Of a DNA stretch of 64,000 nucleotides, positions 7,683-17,320 are shown in pieces. Below the pieces are notes generated by a model. The model was not told the DNA's origin. It ran no database searches and saw nothing but the letters and a program-made list of their open reading frames with translations. Numbering within the stretch: the first letter of the stretch is position 1; every line of letters starts with the position of its first letter. A program made the position numbers and the translations under genes. Origin of the DNA: Glycomyces buryatensis (GTDB lineage Bacteria > Actinomycetota > Actinomycetes > Mycobacteriales > Micromonosporaceae); assembly GCF_004912275.1 (NCBI RefSeq), contig NZ_STGY01000067.1, positions 183,401-247,400 of the forward strand, in the 5' to 3' direction.

Positions 7683-9281
7683 CTAGTCCTCCAGCGTTAC
7701 CGCTTTGGCTCCGGTCGCGCCGACCGAGTCCTTGATCCGGCCGAGCACCTCGGACGGCACCGGCGCGTCGAGGGCCATGGCCATGACCGCTTCGCCGCCG
7801 GCCGCCTTGCGGGCCACCTGCATCGCGGCGATGTTGATGTTCAGATCGCCCAAGGTGCCGCCGATGAGGCCGACGACGCCGGGACGGTCGGTGTAGCGCA
7901 GGAACAGCAGCGAGCCGTCCAGCTCGATGTCGAGCTCGAAGCCGTCGATCTCGGTCAGCCGCAGCTCGTGGTGCGGAGTCGGGCTGATCGTGCCGGACAC
8001 GGTCAGGCTCTTGCCATTGACCAGCGCGCCCCGCAGCGTCACGAGGGTCTGGAACTCCGGCGACTCGGCCGAGGTGTACAGGCCCACTTCGACGCCGCGC
8101 TGCTCGGCGACCAGCGGCGCGTTGACGTAGGTGACCGAGTCGGCCACGTCCGCGAACAGGCCCTTGGACGCGGCCAGCTGGAGCACCGAGACGTCGTGGT
8201 TGACGACCTCGCCGCGGACCTCGACGGTCACCGACTGGACGGCGCTGTTGGCCAGCGCGGTGAAGGTCTTGCCCAGTCGCTCGGACAGGGCCAGGAGCGG
8301 ACGGACTTCCTCGTTGACGACCCCGCCGGCCTGGACGTTGGCGGCGTCGGGCACGAACTCGCCCGACAGGGCCAGCTTGACGCTCTTGGCGACCGCGAGT
8401 CCCGCGTTGTCCTGGGCCTCGCGGGTGGAGGCGCCGAGGTGCGGGGTGGCGACGACCTGGTCGAGCTCGAACAGCGGCGAGTCGGTGCACGGCTCGGAGT
8501 CGAAGACGTCGACGCCGGCGCCGGCGACGCGGCCCTCCTTGATGGCCTTGGCGAGCGCGGCCTCATCGATCAGTCCGCCGCGGGCGGCGTTGATGATGCG
8601 CACGTTCGGCTTGACCTTCTTCAGGTTCTCCTCGCCGATGAGGCCCACGGTCTCGGGGGTCTTCGGCAGGTGGATCGTGATGAAGTCGGCGGCCGCCAGG
8701 ACCTCGTCGAGGCTGACGAGTTTGACCCCGAGCTTCGCGGCCAGTGCGGGCTGCGCGTAGGGGTCGTAGGCGACGACGTTCATGTCGAAGGCCTGCATGC
8801 GGGTGGTGACCAGTTGGCCGATCTTGCCGAAGCCGATGACGCCGAGGGTCTTGCCCTGGATCTCCACGCCGGTGAACTTCTTGCGGTCCCAACGGCCTTC
8901 GCGGAGCGAGGCGTCGGCGCGGGCGGTGTGTCGGGCGCTGGCGAGCAGCAGCACGATGGCCTGCTCGGCGGCGGAGACGATGTTGGAGGTCGGCGCGTTG
9001 ACGACCATGACGCCGCGTTCGGTGGCGGCGGGCAGGTCGACATTGTCGAGGCCGACGCCCGCACGGGCGATGACCTTGAGCTTCGGCGCGAATTCCAGCG
9101 CGGCGGCGTTGATGGTGGTGGCGGAGCGGACGATCACGGCATCGGCCTCGACCAGCGCGGCGTGGAGGGACTCCACGTTCGTACCGTCGATCTCCCGGAC
9201 GTCGAAGTCTCCGGAGAGAACCTCGATCGCAGCGGGCGCGAGTGGGTCGGCAATGACCACGACGGGTTTCGGTTCGGTCAT
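7683..9281 (-). CDS. serA: D-3-phosphoglycerate dehydrogenase
   Basis: Catalyses the first step of serine synthesis, 3-phosphoglycerate to 3-phosphohydroxypyruvate with NAD. 532 residues, the long actinobacterial form: N-terminal substrate domain with RAGVGLDNVD near residue 76, Rossmann domain with GVIGFGKIG near 146, the catalytic region RGGLIDEAAL and ATPHLGASTREAQ (active-site His) near 280, then an intervening domain and a C-terminal ACT domain (RYTDRPGVVGLIGGTLGD) that usually senses serine. The ATG at 9281 has GAGG 7 nt upstream; a longer open frame to 9413 lacks such a site. Confidence 0.95.
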   Translation of the reverse strand: MTEPKPVVVIADPLAPAAIEVLSGDFDVREIDGTNVESLHAALVEADAVIVRSATTINAAALEFAPKLKVIARAGVGLDNVDLPAATERGVMVVNAPTSNIVSAAEQAIVLLLASARHTARADASLREGRWDRKKFTGVEIQGKTLGVIGFGKIGQLVTTRMQAFDMNVVAYDPYAQPALAAKLGVKLVSLDEVLAAADFITIHLPKTPETVGLIGEENLKKVKPNVRIINAARGGLIDEAALAKAIKEGRVAGAGVDVFDSEPCTDSPLFELDQVVATPHLGASTREAQDNAGLAVAKSVKLALSGEFVPDAANVQAGGVVNEEVRPLLALSERLGKTFTALANSAVQSVTVEVRGEVVNHDVSVLQLAASKGLFADVADSVTYVNAPLVAEQRGVEVGLYTSAESPEFQTLVTLRGALVNGKSLTVSGTISPTPHHELRLTEIDGFELDIELDGSLLFLRYTDRPGVVGLIGGTLGDLNINIAAMQVARKAAGGEAVMAMALDAPVPSEVLGRIKDSVGATGAKAVTLED

Positions 9282-9440
9282 GGGATACCTCGCAAAGGTA
9301 AGGAAAGACGGAGGACCGGGCGCGGCGCTGCGTCGTCGCGGCCAATGGTATGTCGAACGCGTTAACAGCGACTTACCGACCTGGGGTATTCCGAATCCTG
9401 GAACCCAGATCACACCCCAGCCCCATCCGCCACGCCTGAC

Positions 9441-9951
9441 TCAGTCGAAGTTCGCCTGCTCGTCGAGGAGCTCGGCCGCTTCGTCCTCCGCCTCCGCGAG
9501 GACCTGCTTGACCACCGGGATCGCCACCCCTGACCCGTAGCCCTTTCTGGCCAGCATGCCGACCAGTTTGCGCAGGATCGCGTCCGCCGGCTGTCCGGCC
9601 ATGCTGCGGTAGCGGCGGCGGGCCAGTTCCAGGGCGGCCGCTCGCTCGTCCTCGTCGCTGACCGCCTCGACGGCGGCCTCGACGTAGTCCGGGTCGACGC
9701 CCTTGCGGCGCAGCTCCCCCGCCAGGGCCCGTTTTGACAGGCCCCGGCTGCGGTGGCGCGAGTCGACCCAGGCCCGGGCGAAGACCTCGTCGTCGATCAT
9801 CCCGACCTCGGCGTACCGGTCCAGGATGTCGACGACGATCTCCTCTTCGAAGCCCTTGCGGCGCATTGCGTCGCCGAGCTCCGAGCTGGTGCAGGGCCGG
9901 CCCGACAGCAGCTTCAGGCAGTACTGTCGGGCGGCCTCTGGGTCGTCTGGC

Positions 9952-9977
<26 letters not shown>
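9441..9977 (-). CDS. recX: RecX regulatory protein
   Basis: 178-residue helical RecX repeat protein that binds RecA filaments and limits RecA activity. Recognisable parts are ARQYCLKLL near residue 16, [12 protein letters not shown] near 32, [17 protein letters not shown] near 58 and [14 protein letters not shown] near 80. The start is a TTG inside the recA 3' end, giving a 26-nt overlap; such recA-recX overlap is typical in Actinobacteria and keeps RecX translation tied to recA mRNA. Confidence 0.93.
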
Positions 9978-11004
<1,027 letters not shown>

Positions 11005-11044
11005 CCCGCCTCCCCTGGAATTCGTTTGTTTCGCCATGTCCAAT

Positions 11045-11067
11045 ACGGTAGACGCCACCACCGACAA
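11045..11067 (-). promoter_or_regulatory. PafBC-type (RecA-NDp) DNA-damage promoter of recA
   Basis: On the minus strand TTGTCGGTG (11067-11059), an 8-nt spacer and TACCGT (11050-11045) match the RecA-NDp motif TTGTCRGTG-N8-TAnnnT exactly. In mycobacteria this motif is activated by PafBC independently of LexA. The -10 box ends 7 nt before the ATG at 11037, giving a leader of about 33 nt before the favoured start at 11004. No clear LexA box (GAAC-N4-GTTC) was seen nearby. Confidence 0.85.
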
Positions 11068-11125
11068 CCTAGACCAGCGGCATGTTCGAACAGGGTCCAT
11101 CTCGCAGAGACGAGGAGGGCGCGCG

Positions 11126-11329
11126 TCAGCGGACGAGGCGCTGCGGGACCCGCTCGGGCCAGGTCCGGCAGACCGCCATCCAGACGGTTTTCGCGTTCTC
11201 CCCGTCGGAGAGCGCCTGATCGATCGTGCGACCTTCCAGCATCGAGATGGAATGGTCGGAGGCGACACTGCGGGCGTAGCCGGCACCGAAGGTCTCGGTC
11301 ATGCGGTCCCAGAAATCACTGTGTTTCAC
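11126..11329 (-). CDS. DUF3046 protein downstream-paired with recA
   Basis: Small protein of 67 residues beginning (GTG) with [15 protein letters not shown] and containing [28 protein letters not shown] and PERVP, the pattern of the DUF3046 family found next to recA in many Actinobacteria. Function is unknown. The GTG at 11329 is chosen because family members start with KHSEFW-type sequence; a GTG six codons earlier (11347) is also in frame. It precedes recA on the same strand with about 60 nt between it and the recA promoter. Confidence 0.85.
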   Translation of the reverse strand: MKHSDFWDRMTETFGAGYARSVASDHSISMLEGRTIDQALSDGENAKTVWMAVCRTWPERVPQRLVR

Positions 11330-11337
11330 CCGCCCGT

Positions 11338-11412
11338 CACCCGCCACCGCCCGAACCGGAATGAATGCTGGTTCATCGGGCCACCCGCCGCGTCCCGAAC
11401 TTGAATGAATGC
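11338..11412. repeat. two direct repeats, period 44 bp, between DUF3046 and TetR genes
   Basis: CACCCGCC-N4-CCCGAAC-N2-GAATGAATGC occurs at 11338-11368 and again at 11382-11412. The copies lie 44 bp apart in the region between DUF3046 and the divergent tetR gene. The upstream copy overlaps the start of DUF3046. Possible tandem binding sites or duplicated promoter elements. Confidence 0.6.
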
Positions 11413-11479
11413 AATCTCATTGGAGTAACGGTAGGCGACTAGTTGGCCCGGTACCAAGTCCGGATGGCAAGATTGCCGC

Positions 11480-12052
11480 GTGCCTCGTGTCAGCCAAGAA
11501 CACCTCGACTCCCGCCGTCAGCAGATCCTCGACGGGGCGCGTTCCTGCTTCGCCAAGTACGGGTACGAGGGCGCGACGGTGCGGCGGCTCGAGGAGGCGA
11601 CCGGGCTGTCGCGCGGGGCGATCTTCCATCACTTCCGGGACAAGGACGCCCTGTTCCTGGCGGTGGCCTCGGTCGATGCGGCCGAGATGGCCGCGACGGT
11701 GGCCGAGCGCGGCCTGGTCGGCGTCATGCAGGACCTGACGGCTGGGGCCGACAAACCCGAGATCTCCGGCTGGCTGGGTACCCAGCTGGAGGTGGCGCGG
11801 CGCCTGCGCACGGACCCCGAGTTCGCCGAGGCGTGGGGACGGCGGCGCGAGGCGATCTCCGAGGCCAGCCGCGAGCGGCTGGAGCACCAGCGCGAGATCG
11901 GGGTGCTCCGCACCGACGTCGACATCGAGGTGCTCGGCGGCTTCCTCCAGCTGATGTACGACGGCCTGGTGCGCTACCTGGCGACGGGCCGCGATGACCT
12001 GGACATCACGAGCATTCTGCGACTGATCGAGGACGCCGTCCGCCGCCACTAG
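11480..12052 (+). CDS. TetR-family regulator, AcnR-like
   Basis: 190 residues. The N-terminal DNA-binding domain (RRQQILDGARSCFAKYGYEGATVRRLEEATGLSRGAIFHHFRDKDALFL, shown here in parts: QILDGARSCF, TVRRLEEATG, SRGAIFHHF) closely resembles AcnR of Corynebacterium, the aconitase repressor. The C-terminal ligand domain is ordinary for the family. No aconitase gene is in the window, so the target is unknown. GTG start; no ribosome site is visible. It is divergent from DUF3046 across a pair of direct repeats and upstream of doxX in the same orientation, with about 180 nt between. Confidence 0.85.
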   Translation: MPRVSQEHLDSRRQQILDGARSCFAKYGYEGATVRRLEEATGLSRGAIFHHFRDKDALFLAVASVDAAEMAATVAERGLVGVMQDLTAGADKPEISGWLGTQLEVARRLRTDPEFAEAWGRRREAISEASRERLEHQREIGVLRTDVDIEVLGGFLQLMYDGLVRYLATGRDDLDITSILRLIEDAVRRH

Positions 12053-12102
12053 CCGGCCGAGTCGTTCAGAATCCGCAGACAGATCATATTTATATATTTA
12101 CA

Positions 12103-12149
12103 TATACTAGCGACATTGATATGCTCCAGGGTTAGTTGAATTGTCAACT
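12103..12149 (+). promoter_or_regulatory. doxX promoter with inverted-repeat operator
   Basis: A strikingly AT-rich stretch (about 12085-12112) contains TATACT at 12103-12108 as a -10 candidate. Just downstream, AGTTGA-ATTG-TCAACT at 12134-12149 is a perfect inverted repeat that would sit on the early transcribed region, suited to a MarR- or HxlR-type repressor. No such regulator gene is adjacent. Confidence 0.5.
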
Positions 12150-12234
12150 GACCCCGGTCCCCGAGTCGCGCTTGTCAATGACGACGGCGCGAGTCCGCTC
12201 CCCAGAACAACCCACTGATTCAAGGAGCACCTCA

Positions 12235-12696
12235 ATGATCGACAAACTACAACCGTACGGCCTGCTCATAGGCCGTGTCGTCATCGGTGTCGTCTTCATC
12301 GCCCACGGCTATCAGAAATGGTTCGTCAAGGGCATGGACGCCACCACCCAGGGTTTTGAAGGCCTGGGAATCCCGGCACCCCAGTTGGCGGCGTACTTCA
12401 CCGCCACCGTCGAACTCGTCGGCGGCGTTTTGTTCATCCTCGGTGCGCTGATGCCGATCGTCGGCTTCCTCTTCGCCTTCACCATGGCCGGCGCGTACTA
12501 CTACGTTCACAGCGCCACGTTCTTCAACCAGGAGGGTGGGTACGAGTACGTCCTCGTCCTCGCCGCCGCCTCCATCGCCCTCGGCTTCTCCGGCGGCGGC
12601 GCGTTCGCGGTGGACAAGCTGTTCACCAGGAAGAAGAACCAGGATGAGGACCAGGCCGCCGCGGACGCCACCACGGCGATCCGCACTGCGGTCTGA
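12235..12696 (+). CDS. DoxX-family membrane protein
   Basis: 153-residue protein with four membrane segments: GRVVIGVVFIAHGYQKW (about residues 12-30), a second and third around 55-95, and a fourth around 105-125, then an acidic/Gln-rich cytosolic tail. HGYQKWF and the VELVGG motif are typical of DoxX/SURF4-like proteins, associated with redox stress in Actinobacteria; the biochemical activity is not settled. ATG 12235 has AAGGAG 7 nt upstream, so the longer open frame is not used. Confidence 0.88.
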   Translation: MIDKLQPYGLLIGRVVIGVVFIAHGYQKWFVKGMDATTQGFEGLGIPAPQLAAYFTATVELVGGVLFILGALMPIVGFLFAFTMAGAYYYVHSATFFNQEGGYEYVLVLAAASIALGFSGGGAFAVDKLFTRKKNQDEDQAAADATTAIRTAV

Positions 12697-12751
12697 CCCA
12701 CCCGGCATCCGCTGAAGGCCAGTTGGGAGGTCTTCAGCTGCGACCCTGTTA

Positions 12752-12787
12752 AAAAGGCCCCGAGGAGCAGTGCTCCTCGGGGCCTTT
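12752..12787. terminator. bidirectional terminator between doxX and the helicase gene
   Basis: AAAGGCCCCGAGGAGC pairs with GCTCCTCGGGGCCTTT around a 3-nt loop, flanked by A and T runs on both sides. It serves doxX (plus) and the convergent helicase (minus). Confidence 0.88.
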
Positions 12788-12799
12788 CATGCCTATGCG

Positions 12800-12976
12800 T
12801 TACCAGTTACGACGGGGACGGTCGCTGCCCTCGCGGTTGCCGCGGTAGCCGCCCTCGCGGTCGCCGCCACGGTAGCCGCCACCGCCGCTGCCGCTGCCTT
12901 CGCGGTTGCCACGGTAACCGCCACGGTCACCGCCGCCTTCACGGTTGCCGCGGTAGCCACCCTGGTCGCCGCCGCG
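12800..12976 (-). pseudogene. orphaned in-frame C-terminal tail of the DEAD-box helicase
   Basis: After the TAA at 12979-12977 the helicase reading frame continues without a gap for 58 codons of the same [11 protein letters not shown] repeat and ends with DRPRRNW followed by TAA at 12800-12802, right before the terminator. The stop at 12977 stands where other repeat copies have the Tyr codon TAC (YRG). One G-to-T change on the plus strand explains it. Either the tail is lost, read through at low level, or the base call is wrong. Confidence 0.8.
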
Positions 12977-13425
12977 TTAGCCACCGCCGCTGCCACCTTC
13001 GCGGCTGCCACGGTAACCGCCACGGTCACCGCCGCCTTCACGGTTGCCGCGGTAGCCGCCGCTGGCGCCGCCGCCCTCGCGGTTGCCGCGGTAGCCGCCA
13101 CCAGCGCTGCCGCCCTCGCGGTTGCCGCGGTAACCACCGCTGCTGCCGCCGCCTTCACGGTTGCCACGGTAGCCACCCTGGTCGCCGCCGCGGTAGCCAC
13201 CGCCGCTGCCACCTTCGCGGTTGCCACGGTAACCGCCACGGTCACCGCCGCCCTCGCGGTTCCCGCGGTATCCACCGCGGTCGCCGCCCTCGCGGTTGCC
13301 ACGGTAACCGCCACGGTCACCGCCGCCTTCACGGTTCCCGCGGTAGCCGCCGCTGCGTCCGCCGCCGTTGCCGCCGCGGTAGCCACCGCCGCCATTGCGG
13401 TCGTCACGGTCGCGGCGCGGGCCGC
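12803..13425 (-). repeat. tandem RG-rich coding repeat
   Basis: About a dozen degenerate units encoding [10 protein letters not shown] with variable spacers (GGDR, GGSGGG, GGASG, GGDQ). Unit length is roughly 39-57 bp. The array covers the C-terminus of the helicase and the tail beyond its stop codon. Such arrays expand and contract by recombination. Confidence 0.9.
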
Positions 13426-15028
13426 GGTCCTGACGCTTGGGCGGGTTGACGAGTTCGTCCTCGGCCTGGGCGCGCAGGCGCACGGCCTCGGCCTTCAGTC
13501 CCTCGACGTCCTCGCGCATGCGCTCGATCTGGCGCTCCATGCGCACGATCTCTTCCTCATTGCGAAGCGCCTGGTGGTCGGCCCGGGCGGCGCGCATGTC
13601 GGTGAAGTTGCGCGCGCCGAGCAGTACGGCCAGCTCGGGGTCGAAGTTGTCGTTCACGAAGTGGCGGTTGGCCTCGACGCCGGCCCGCTCGATCAGGCTG
13701 AACATGGAGCGGTTCTGGTGCGGCAGCACCAGGGTCGCCACGTGACCGGACTCGCCGGCGCGGGCGGTGCGCCCGGCGCGGTGCAGGTAGTCCTTGTGGG
13801 TCTTGGGCGGGTCGACGTGGAGGACCATGTCGACGCCGTCGACGTGAATGCCTCGGGCGGCCACGTCGGTGCAGACGAGCGCGTCGAGGCGACCGTTCTT
13901 GAACCGGTCGAGCACCTTGGAGCGGTCGACCTGCGACATGCCTCCGTGGAGGCCCTCGGCGTTGACGCCTTCCTCGCGCAGTTCATCCGCGATGCGGTCC
14001 ACGGCGAGCTGGGTCCGCACGAACACCATCGTCAGACCGGGACGTCCGGCGACTGCGGCCGTCATGGTGGCCTTGTCGCGCGGCCCGATGAGCAGCAGGT
14101 GGTGGGTCATGGTGGTGACCGAACCGGCCGACGGGTCGACCGAGTGCGTAACGGGGTCGATCAGGTACTTCTTGACGAGGACGTCGATCTCGCGCTCCAG
14201 CGTGGCCGAGAACAGCATCCGCTGTCCGCCGGCGGGGAGCATGTCGAACAGCTCCTGGACCTCGGGCAGGAAGCCCATGTCGGCCATCTGGTCGGCCTCG
14301 TCGAGGACGGCGAGCTCGACCGAGTCCAGCGAGCACTCGCCGCGCCGGATCAGGTCGCGCAGGCGGCCGGGGGTGGCGACGAGCATGTCGACCCCGCCGC
14401 GCAGCGCGTCGATCTGACGGGAGAACGCGGTCCCGCCGCAGACGACCTTCATGTCGATGCCGACGGCGTCGCCGTAGGTCTGGAGCGAATCGGCGACCTG
14501 GATCGCCAGCTCACGGGTCGGAGTCAGGATGATCGCGCGAGGGTGTTTGGGCCTGGTGCGTCCGCTCGCGGCGAGGCGAGCCAGGGTCGGCAGACCGAAA
14601 GCGAGCGTCTTGCCCGAGCCGGTCTGGCCGCGGCCGAGGATGTCGCGCCCGGCGAGGGCGTCGGGGATCGTGGCCGCCTGGATCGGGAAGGGCGTGATGA
14701 TGCCCTGCTCGGCCAGCGCGGCGGTGATCTTCTCGGGAAGCCCGAGTTCTTCGAATCGGGGGCCTTCGGCTTCGGGGTTCACTTCGTCGGTCTCGACGGT
14801 GAACGGCGCTGCCTCCGCCTCCGGAGTCGCAACCGGAGCAGCGGCTTCGGCCGGGGCCGCAGCTGCGGTCTCGGTGGCCGGAGCGGCTTCGGTGGTCACG
14901 GTTTCGACAACCTCGACGGCCTCAGTCTGAGTGGCTTCCGCCACTGCGATTTCGGGGGCTTCGGGGGTTTCGGTCGAGTTGTCAGGGGTGCTGATGGCAG
15001 CATCCGACACAGTCGGGTCAAGAGTCAT
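12977..15028 (-). CDS. DEAD-box RNA helicase with RG-rich tail, prematurely terminated
   Basis: 683 residues. N-terminal about 110 residues are Ala/Glu/Thr-rich and disordered. The helicase core follows: Q motif with [36 protein letters not shown], then RecA-like domain 2 with [15 protein letters not shown] and HRAGRTAR. A short coiled segment ([15 protein letters not shown]) precedes a tail of [10 protein letters not shown] repeats that binds RNA nonspecifically in related proteins. Roles in the family are ribosome assembly, mRNA decay and cold adaptation. ATG 15028 has GGAAGG about 6 nt upstream. A TAA inside the repeats at 12977 removes the last 58 residues seen in frame downstream. Confidence 0.93.
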   Translation of the reverse strand: MTLDPTVSDAAISTPDNSTETPEAPEIAVAEATQTEAVEVVETVTTEAAPATETAAAAPAEAAAPVATPEAEAAPFTVETDEVNPEAEGPRFEELGLPEKITAALAEQGIITPFPIQAATIPDALAGRDILGRGQTGSGKTLAFGLPTLARLAASGRTRPKHPRAIILTPTRELAIQVADSLQTYGDAVGIDMKVVCGGTAFSRQIDALRGGVDMLVATPGRLRDLIRRGECSLDSVELAVLDEADQMADMGFLPEVQELFDMLPAGGQRMLFSATLEREIDVLVKKYLIDPVTHSVDPSAGSVTTMTHHLLLIGPRDKATMTAAVAGRPGLTMVFVRTQLAVDRIADELREEGVNAEGLHGGMSQVDRSKVLDRFKNGRLDALVCTDVAARGIHVDGVDMVLHVDPPKTHKDYLHRAGRTARAGESGHVATLVLPHQNRSMFSLIERAGVEANRHFVNDNFDPELAVLLGARNFTDMRAARADHQALRNEEEIVRMERQIERMREDVEGLKAEAVRLRAQAEDELVNPPKRQDRGPRRDRDDRNGGGGYRGGNGGGRSGGYRGNREGGGDRGGYRGNREGGDRGGYRGNREGGGDRGGYRGNREGGSGGGYRGGDQGGYRGNREGGGSSGGYRGNREGGSAGGGYRGNREGGGASGGYRGNREGGGDRGGYRGSREGGSGGG

Positions 15029-15215
15029 GGTTCGCCTTCCGCGAGAACATGTGTGATGCACGTTCCGCGGATACTCTGATTCACCATAAACCGACGGTGA
15101 TGGGGGCGGGACGCGCCTGATCGGGCCACAAAGCGGGCCAGCTATGAACAATAGCCGACCATGAAGTGGTCACGCCACATTCATGGCCGGCTTGTGCCCG
15201 GAGACACTGTCAGCG

Positions 15216-16235
15216 TTAGATTTTGCGCTGCATTTCGGCGAGGGCATCGACGGATTCGAAGCCCATCTTGACGTTGATGTCGATCATGTGGGCGTTGACA
15301 TCGGCGTTGTCGGTCCAGATGCGTCGCACGTGCGGGTGCTGTTCGCGCAGCAGTCGCAGGTTGACGAGCTTGATCAGGGTGCCGAGCCGGTGGCCGCGGT
15401 GGGCCGGGTCCACGATGGTGATCCACTGGAAGCCGTCGGTGTACTCGGTGTCGTCGAATACGCCGAGGATGGTGTTGGCGACGACCTCGCCGCTCGCGCG
15501 GTGACGGGCGACGGTCTGGAGCGGTAGGACGCCGAGGGCCTCATTGCGGACCGCCTTGGCCTCCTTGAGTTCCGGATCGACGACCTCAGGTTCGAGGTTG
15601 AGCTCGCCGAGCGGCACCTCCGAGAGGATCATGGAGTCGATGCGGCACATGGTGTCCACGAGTTCGGGCGGGGTGCGCCCGGTCCAGGAGATGATCTCGT
15701 ACTCGTCGCCCGCGGCGGCGACCGACTTGTCCATGAGGGTCTGCTCGTCCTCGGGGGCCATGGCGTCGGTGAGGCAGCGTCGGTTGACGCTGGTGAGCGC
15801 CAAGGTGAAACCGTGCTTCTTCAGGAACTCGGCGCCGGCCTCGCTGCGAGCGGGGCCGTCCTCCCACGTGACATGGGTGTCGAGCGAGACCTCGGTGCGG
15901 GACTCGGCGCGGGCCAGTTGGAGGAAGCGCTCCAGCATGGACGTGCCGATGCCCTGGCGGCGGTGTTCGGGGTGGACGGTCAGCGATGCCATGCCGAAGT
16001 GCTTGTTCTCCCGGTTGGGGAACATGGTCCGGAAGGTGCCGACGACCTTTCCATCGCGCAGGGCGACGTAGCTGGTGCTGTCCTCGTCGGGCATGGGGTG
16101 AGCGAGAGATTTCTCGAACACACCCCAATGCGGTGGCGGGCCCTCGGGAATATCGAACTCGTGGGCGGCGCGCAATACCTCGAAGGCGCCTGAGACGAGT
16201 TCGCCGTCCTCAGGGCCGAATTCAACGATATCCAT
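15216..16235 (-). CDS. double-GNAT acetyltransferase 1 of 3
   Basis: 339 residues made of two GNAT folds. The N-terminal one has the acetyl-CoA loop motif HPEHRRQGIGTSML near residue 90; the C-terminal one has the weaker DPAHRGHRLGTLIK and ends DNADVNAHMIDINVKMGFE, which is the mycothiol-synthase-like arrangement. Substrate unknown. ATG 16235 fits the N-terminal alignment with the two neighbours (MDIVEFGPEDGELVSGAFEVL against MRIIEFNADDPELIAGAFELL). It is the last of three tandem paralogs on the minus strand, 58 nt after the second. Confidence 0.85.
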   Translation of the reverse strand: MDIVEFGPEDGELVSGAFEVLRAAHEFDIPEGPPPHWGVFEKSLAHPMPDEDSTSYVALRDGKVVGTFRTMFPNRENKHFGMASLTVHPEHRRQGIGTSMLERFLQLARAESRTEVSLDTHVTWEDGPARSEAGAEFLKKHGFTLALTSVNRRCLTDAMAPEDEQTLMDKSVAAAGDEYEIISWTGRTPPELVDTMCRIDSMILSEVPLGELNLEPEVVDPELKEAKAVRNEALGVLPLQTVARHRASGEVVANTILGVFDDTEYTDGFQWITIVDPAHRGHRLGTLIKLVNLRLLREQHPHVRRIWTDNADVNAHMIDINVKMGFESVDALAEMQRKI

Positions 16236-16293
16236 GCGCTCAGTCTGGCCGATGCCTGTGACACCGACAATCGATTTTCGCGCGCCGCCCCAC

Positions 16294-17319
16294 TCAGGCT
16301 TCCTGCTTCCGCTTGTAGCAGATGAGCGCGTCGACCACCTGGTAGCCGAGCCGGTCGTTGATGGAGACCATCTGTGCATTGCTGTCGGCATTGCCGGCCC
16401 AGACGAGTTCGACGTGCGGGAGAGCTTGGCGCAGCAGCCGCAGGTTCGCGAGCTTGGCGCCCAGTCCGAGGCGCCGGCCCCGGTGGTCGGGATCCACAAT
16501 GGTGATCGCCTGGTCCGCATCGGTCTCGCCGGCGAACGTGTAGATGGCGGTGTGCGCGGCGATGTGGCCCGTCTCCCGGTGGACCGCGATGGTGCGGACC
16601 GGTGTGGCGCGGATCAATTCGCTGCGGTCGTCGCGGGCGCGGATCCGCTCGACGTCGAGCGTGCGCGGTTGCAGGACGACATCGCCGAGCGGGATCTCCT
16701 CGAAGATCCTGGAATCGATGCGGGCCAGTCCCTCCAAGTACTCCTCGGGGGCGCGACCGGTCCAGGAGACGAGGTCGTAGTCGCCGCTCGCCGCGGCCGC
16801 TTCGTCCCAAAGCCGCTGCTCGGTCTCGGCGTCGAGGTCGGCGACGGTGAGGCGCCGGTCCACTTCGGTCAGTGCGGCGGCGAGGCCGCGCCGCTCCAGG
16901 AACCTCGCCCCGGTTCCGGAGCGCTCCGCCCCGCCTTCCCAGGCGATGCGGGCGGTCACGATCAGTTCGGTGCGTTCCTCGGCGTTCGCGAACGCCAGCA
17001 GGTAGTCGAGCAGGGCGGAACCGATGCCCCGCTCGCGGCGGTCGGGGTGGACCGCCAGTTCGGCTTCGAGGTACTGCCGATTGTCGGCCGTCGGCATGTA
17101 GGCCGAGATGTAGCCGACGACTTCGCCGCCGGCCTCGGCGTAGTAGAAGCGGGATTCGGAGCCGGGGGGCGGATGTTCGAGTCCGCGGGCGAACCGCTGC
17201 TCTGACACCGAGGCGTTTTCGGGGGTGTCGTGGCGGTCGACGAGGTCCATCACGGCGTGGACCCGCTTGACGGCGGCCTCGTCCCGGGGATCGAGGCGGC
17301 GAATGTCGAGGTCGGTCAC
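16294..17319 (-). CDS. double-GNAT acetyltransferase 2 of 3
   Basis: 341 residues, same two-domain layout. Acetyl-CoA motifs are HPDRRERGIGSALL near residue 93 and DPDHRGRRLGLGAK near 275; the C-terminus has GNADSNAQMVSINDRLGYQ. The middle segment SWTGRAPEEYLEGLARIDS is shared with the other two copies. GTG start lies one nucleotide after the stop of copy 3, so the two are translationally coupled. It is the most diverged of the three. Substrate unknown. Confidence 0.85.
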   Translation of the reverse strand: MTDLDIRRLDPRDEAAVKRVHAVMDLVDRHDTPENASVSEQRFARGLEHPPPGSESRFYYAEAGGEVVGYISAYMPTADNRQYLEAELAVHPDRRERGIGSALLDYLLAFANAEERTELIVTARIAWEGGAERSGTGARFLERRGLAAALTEVDRRLTVADLDAETEQRLWDEAAAASGDYDLVSWTGRAPEEYLEGLARIDSRIFEEIPLGDVVLQPRTLDVERIRARDDRSELIRATPVRTIAVHRETGHIAAHTAIYTFAGETDADQAITIVDPDHRGRRLGLGAKLANLRLLRQALPHVELVWAGNADSNAQMVSINDRLGYQVVDALICYKRKQEA

Positions 17320-17320
17320 G

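Noticed and set aside
11083-11092. TGTTCGAACA palindrome upstream of recA as a LexA box
   Set aside because: The LexA site needs GAAC and GTTC half-sites 4 nt apart in that order; here they are abutted in the opposite order.
12793-13407. Long Ala/Val/Thr-rich reading frames on both strands over the helicase repeats
   Set aside because: Shadows of the [10 protein letters not shown] repeat in other frames; no start signals and no hydrophobic or folded character.
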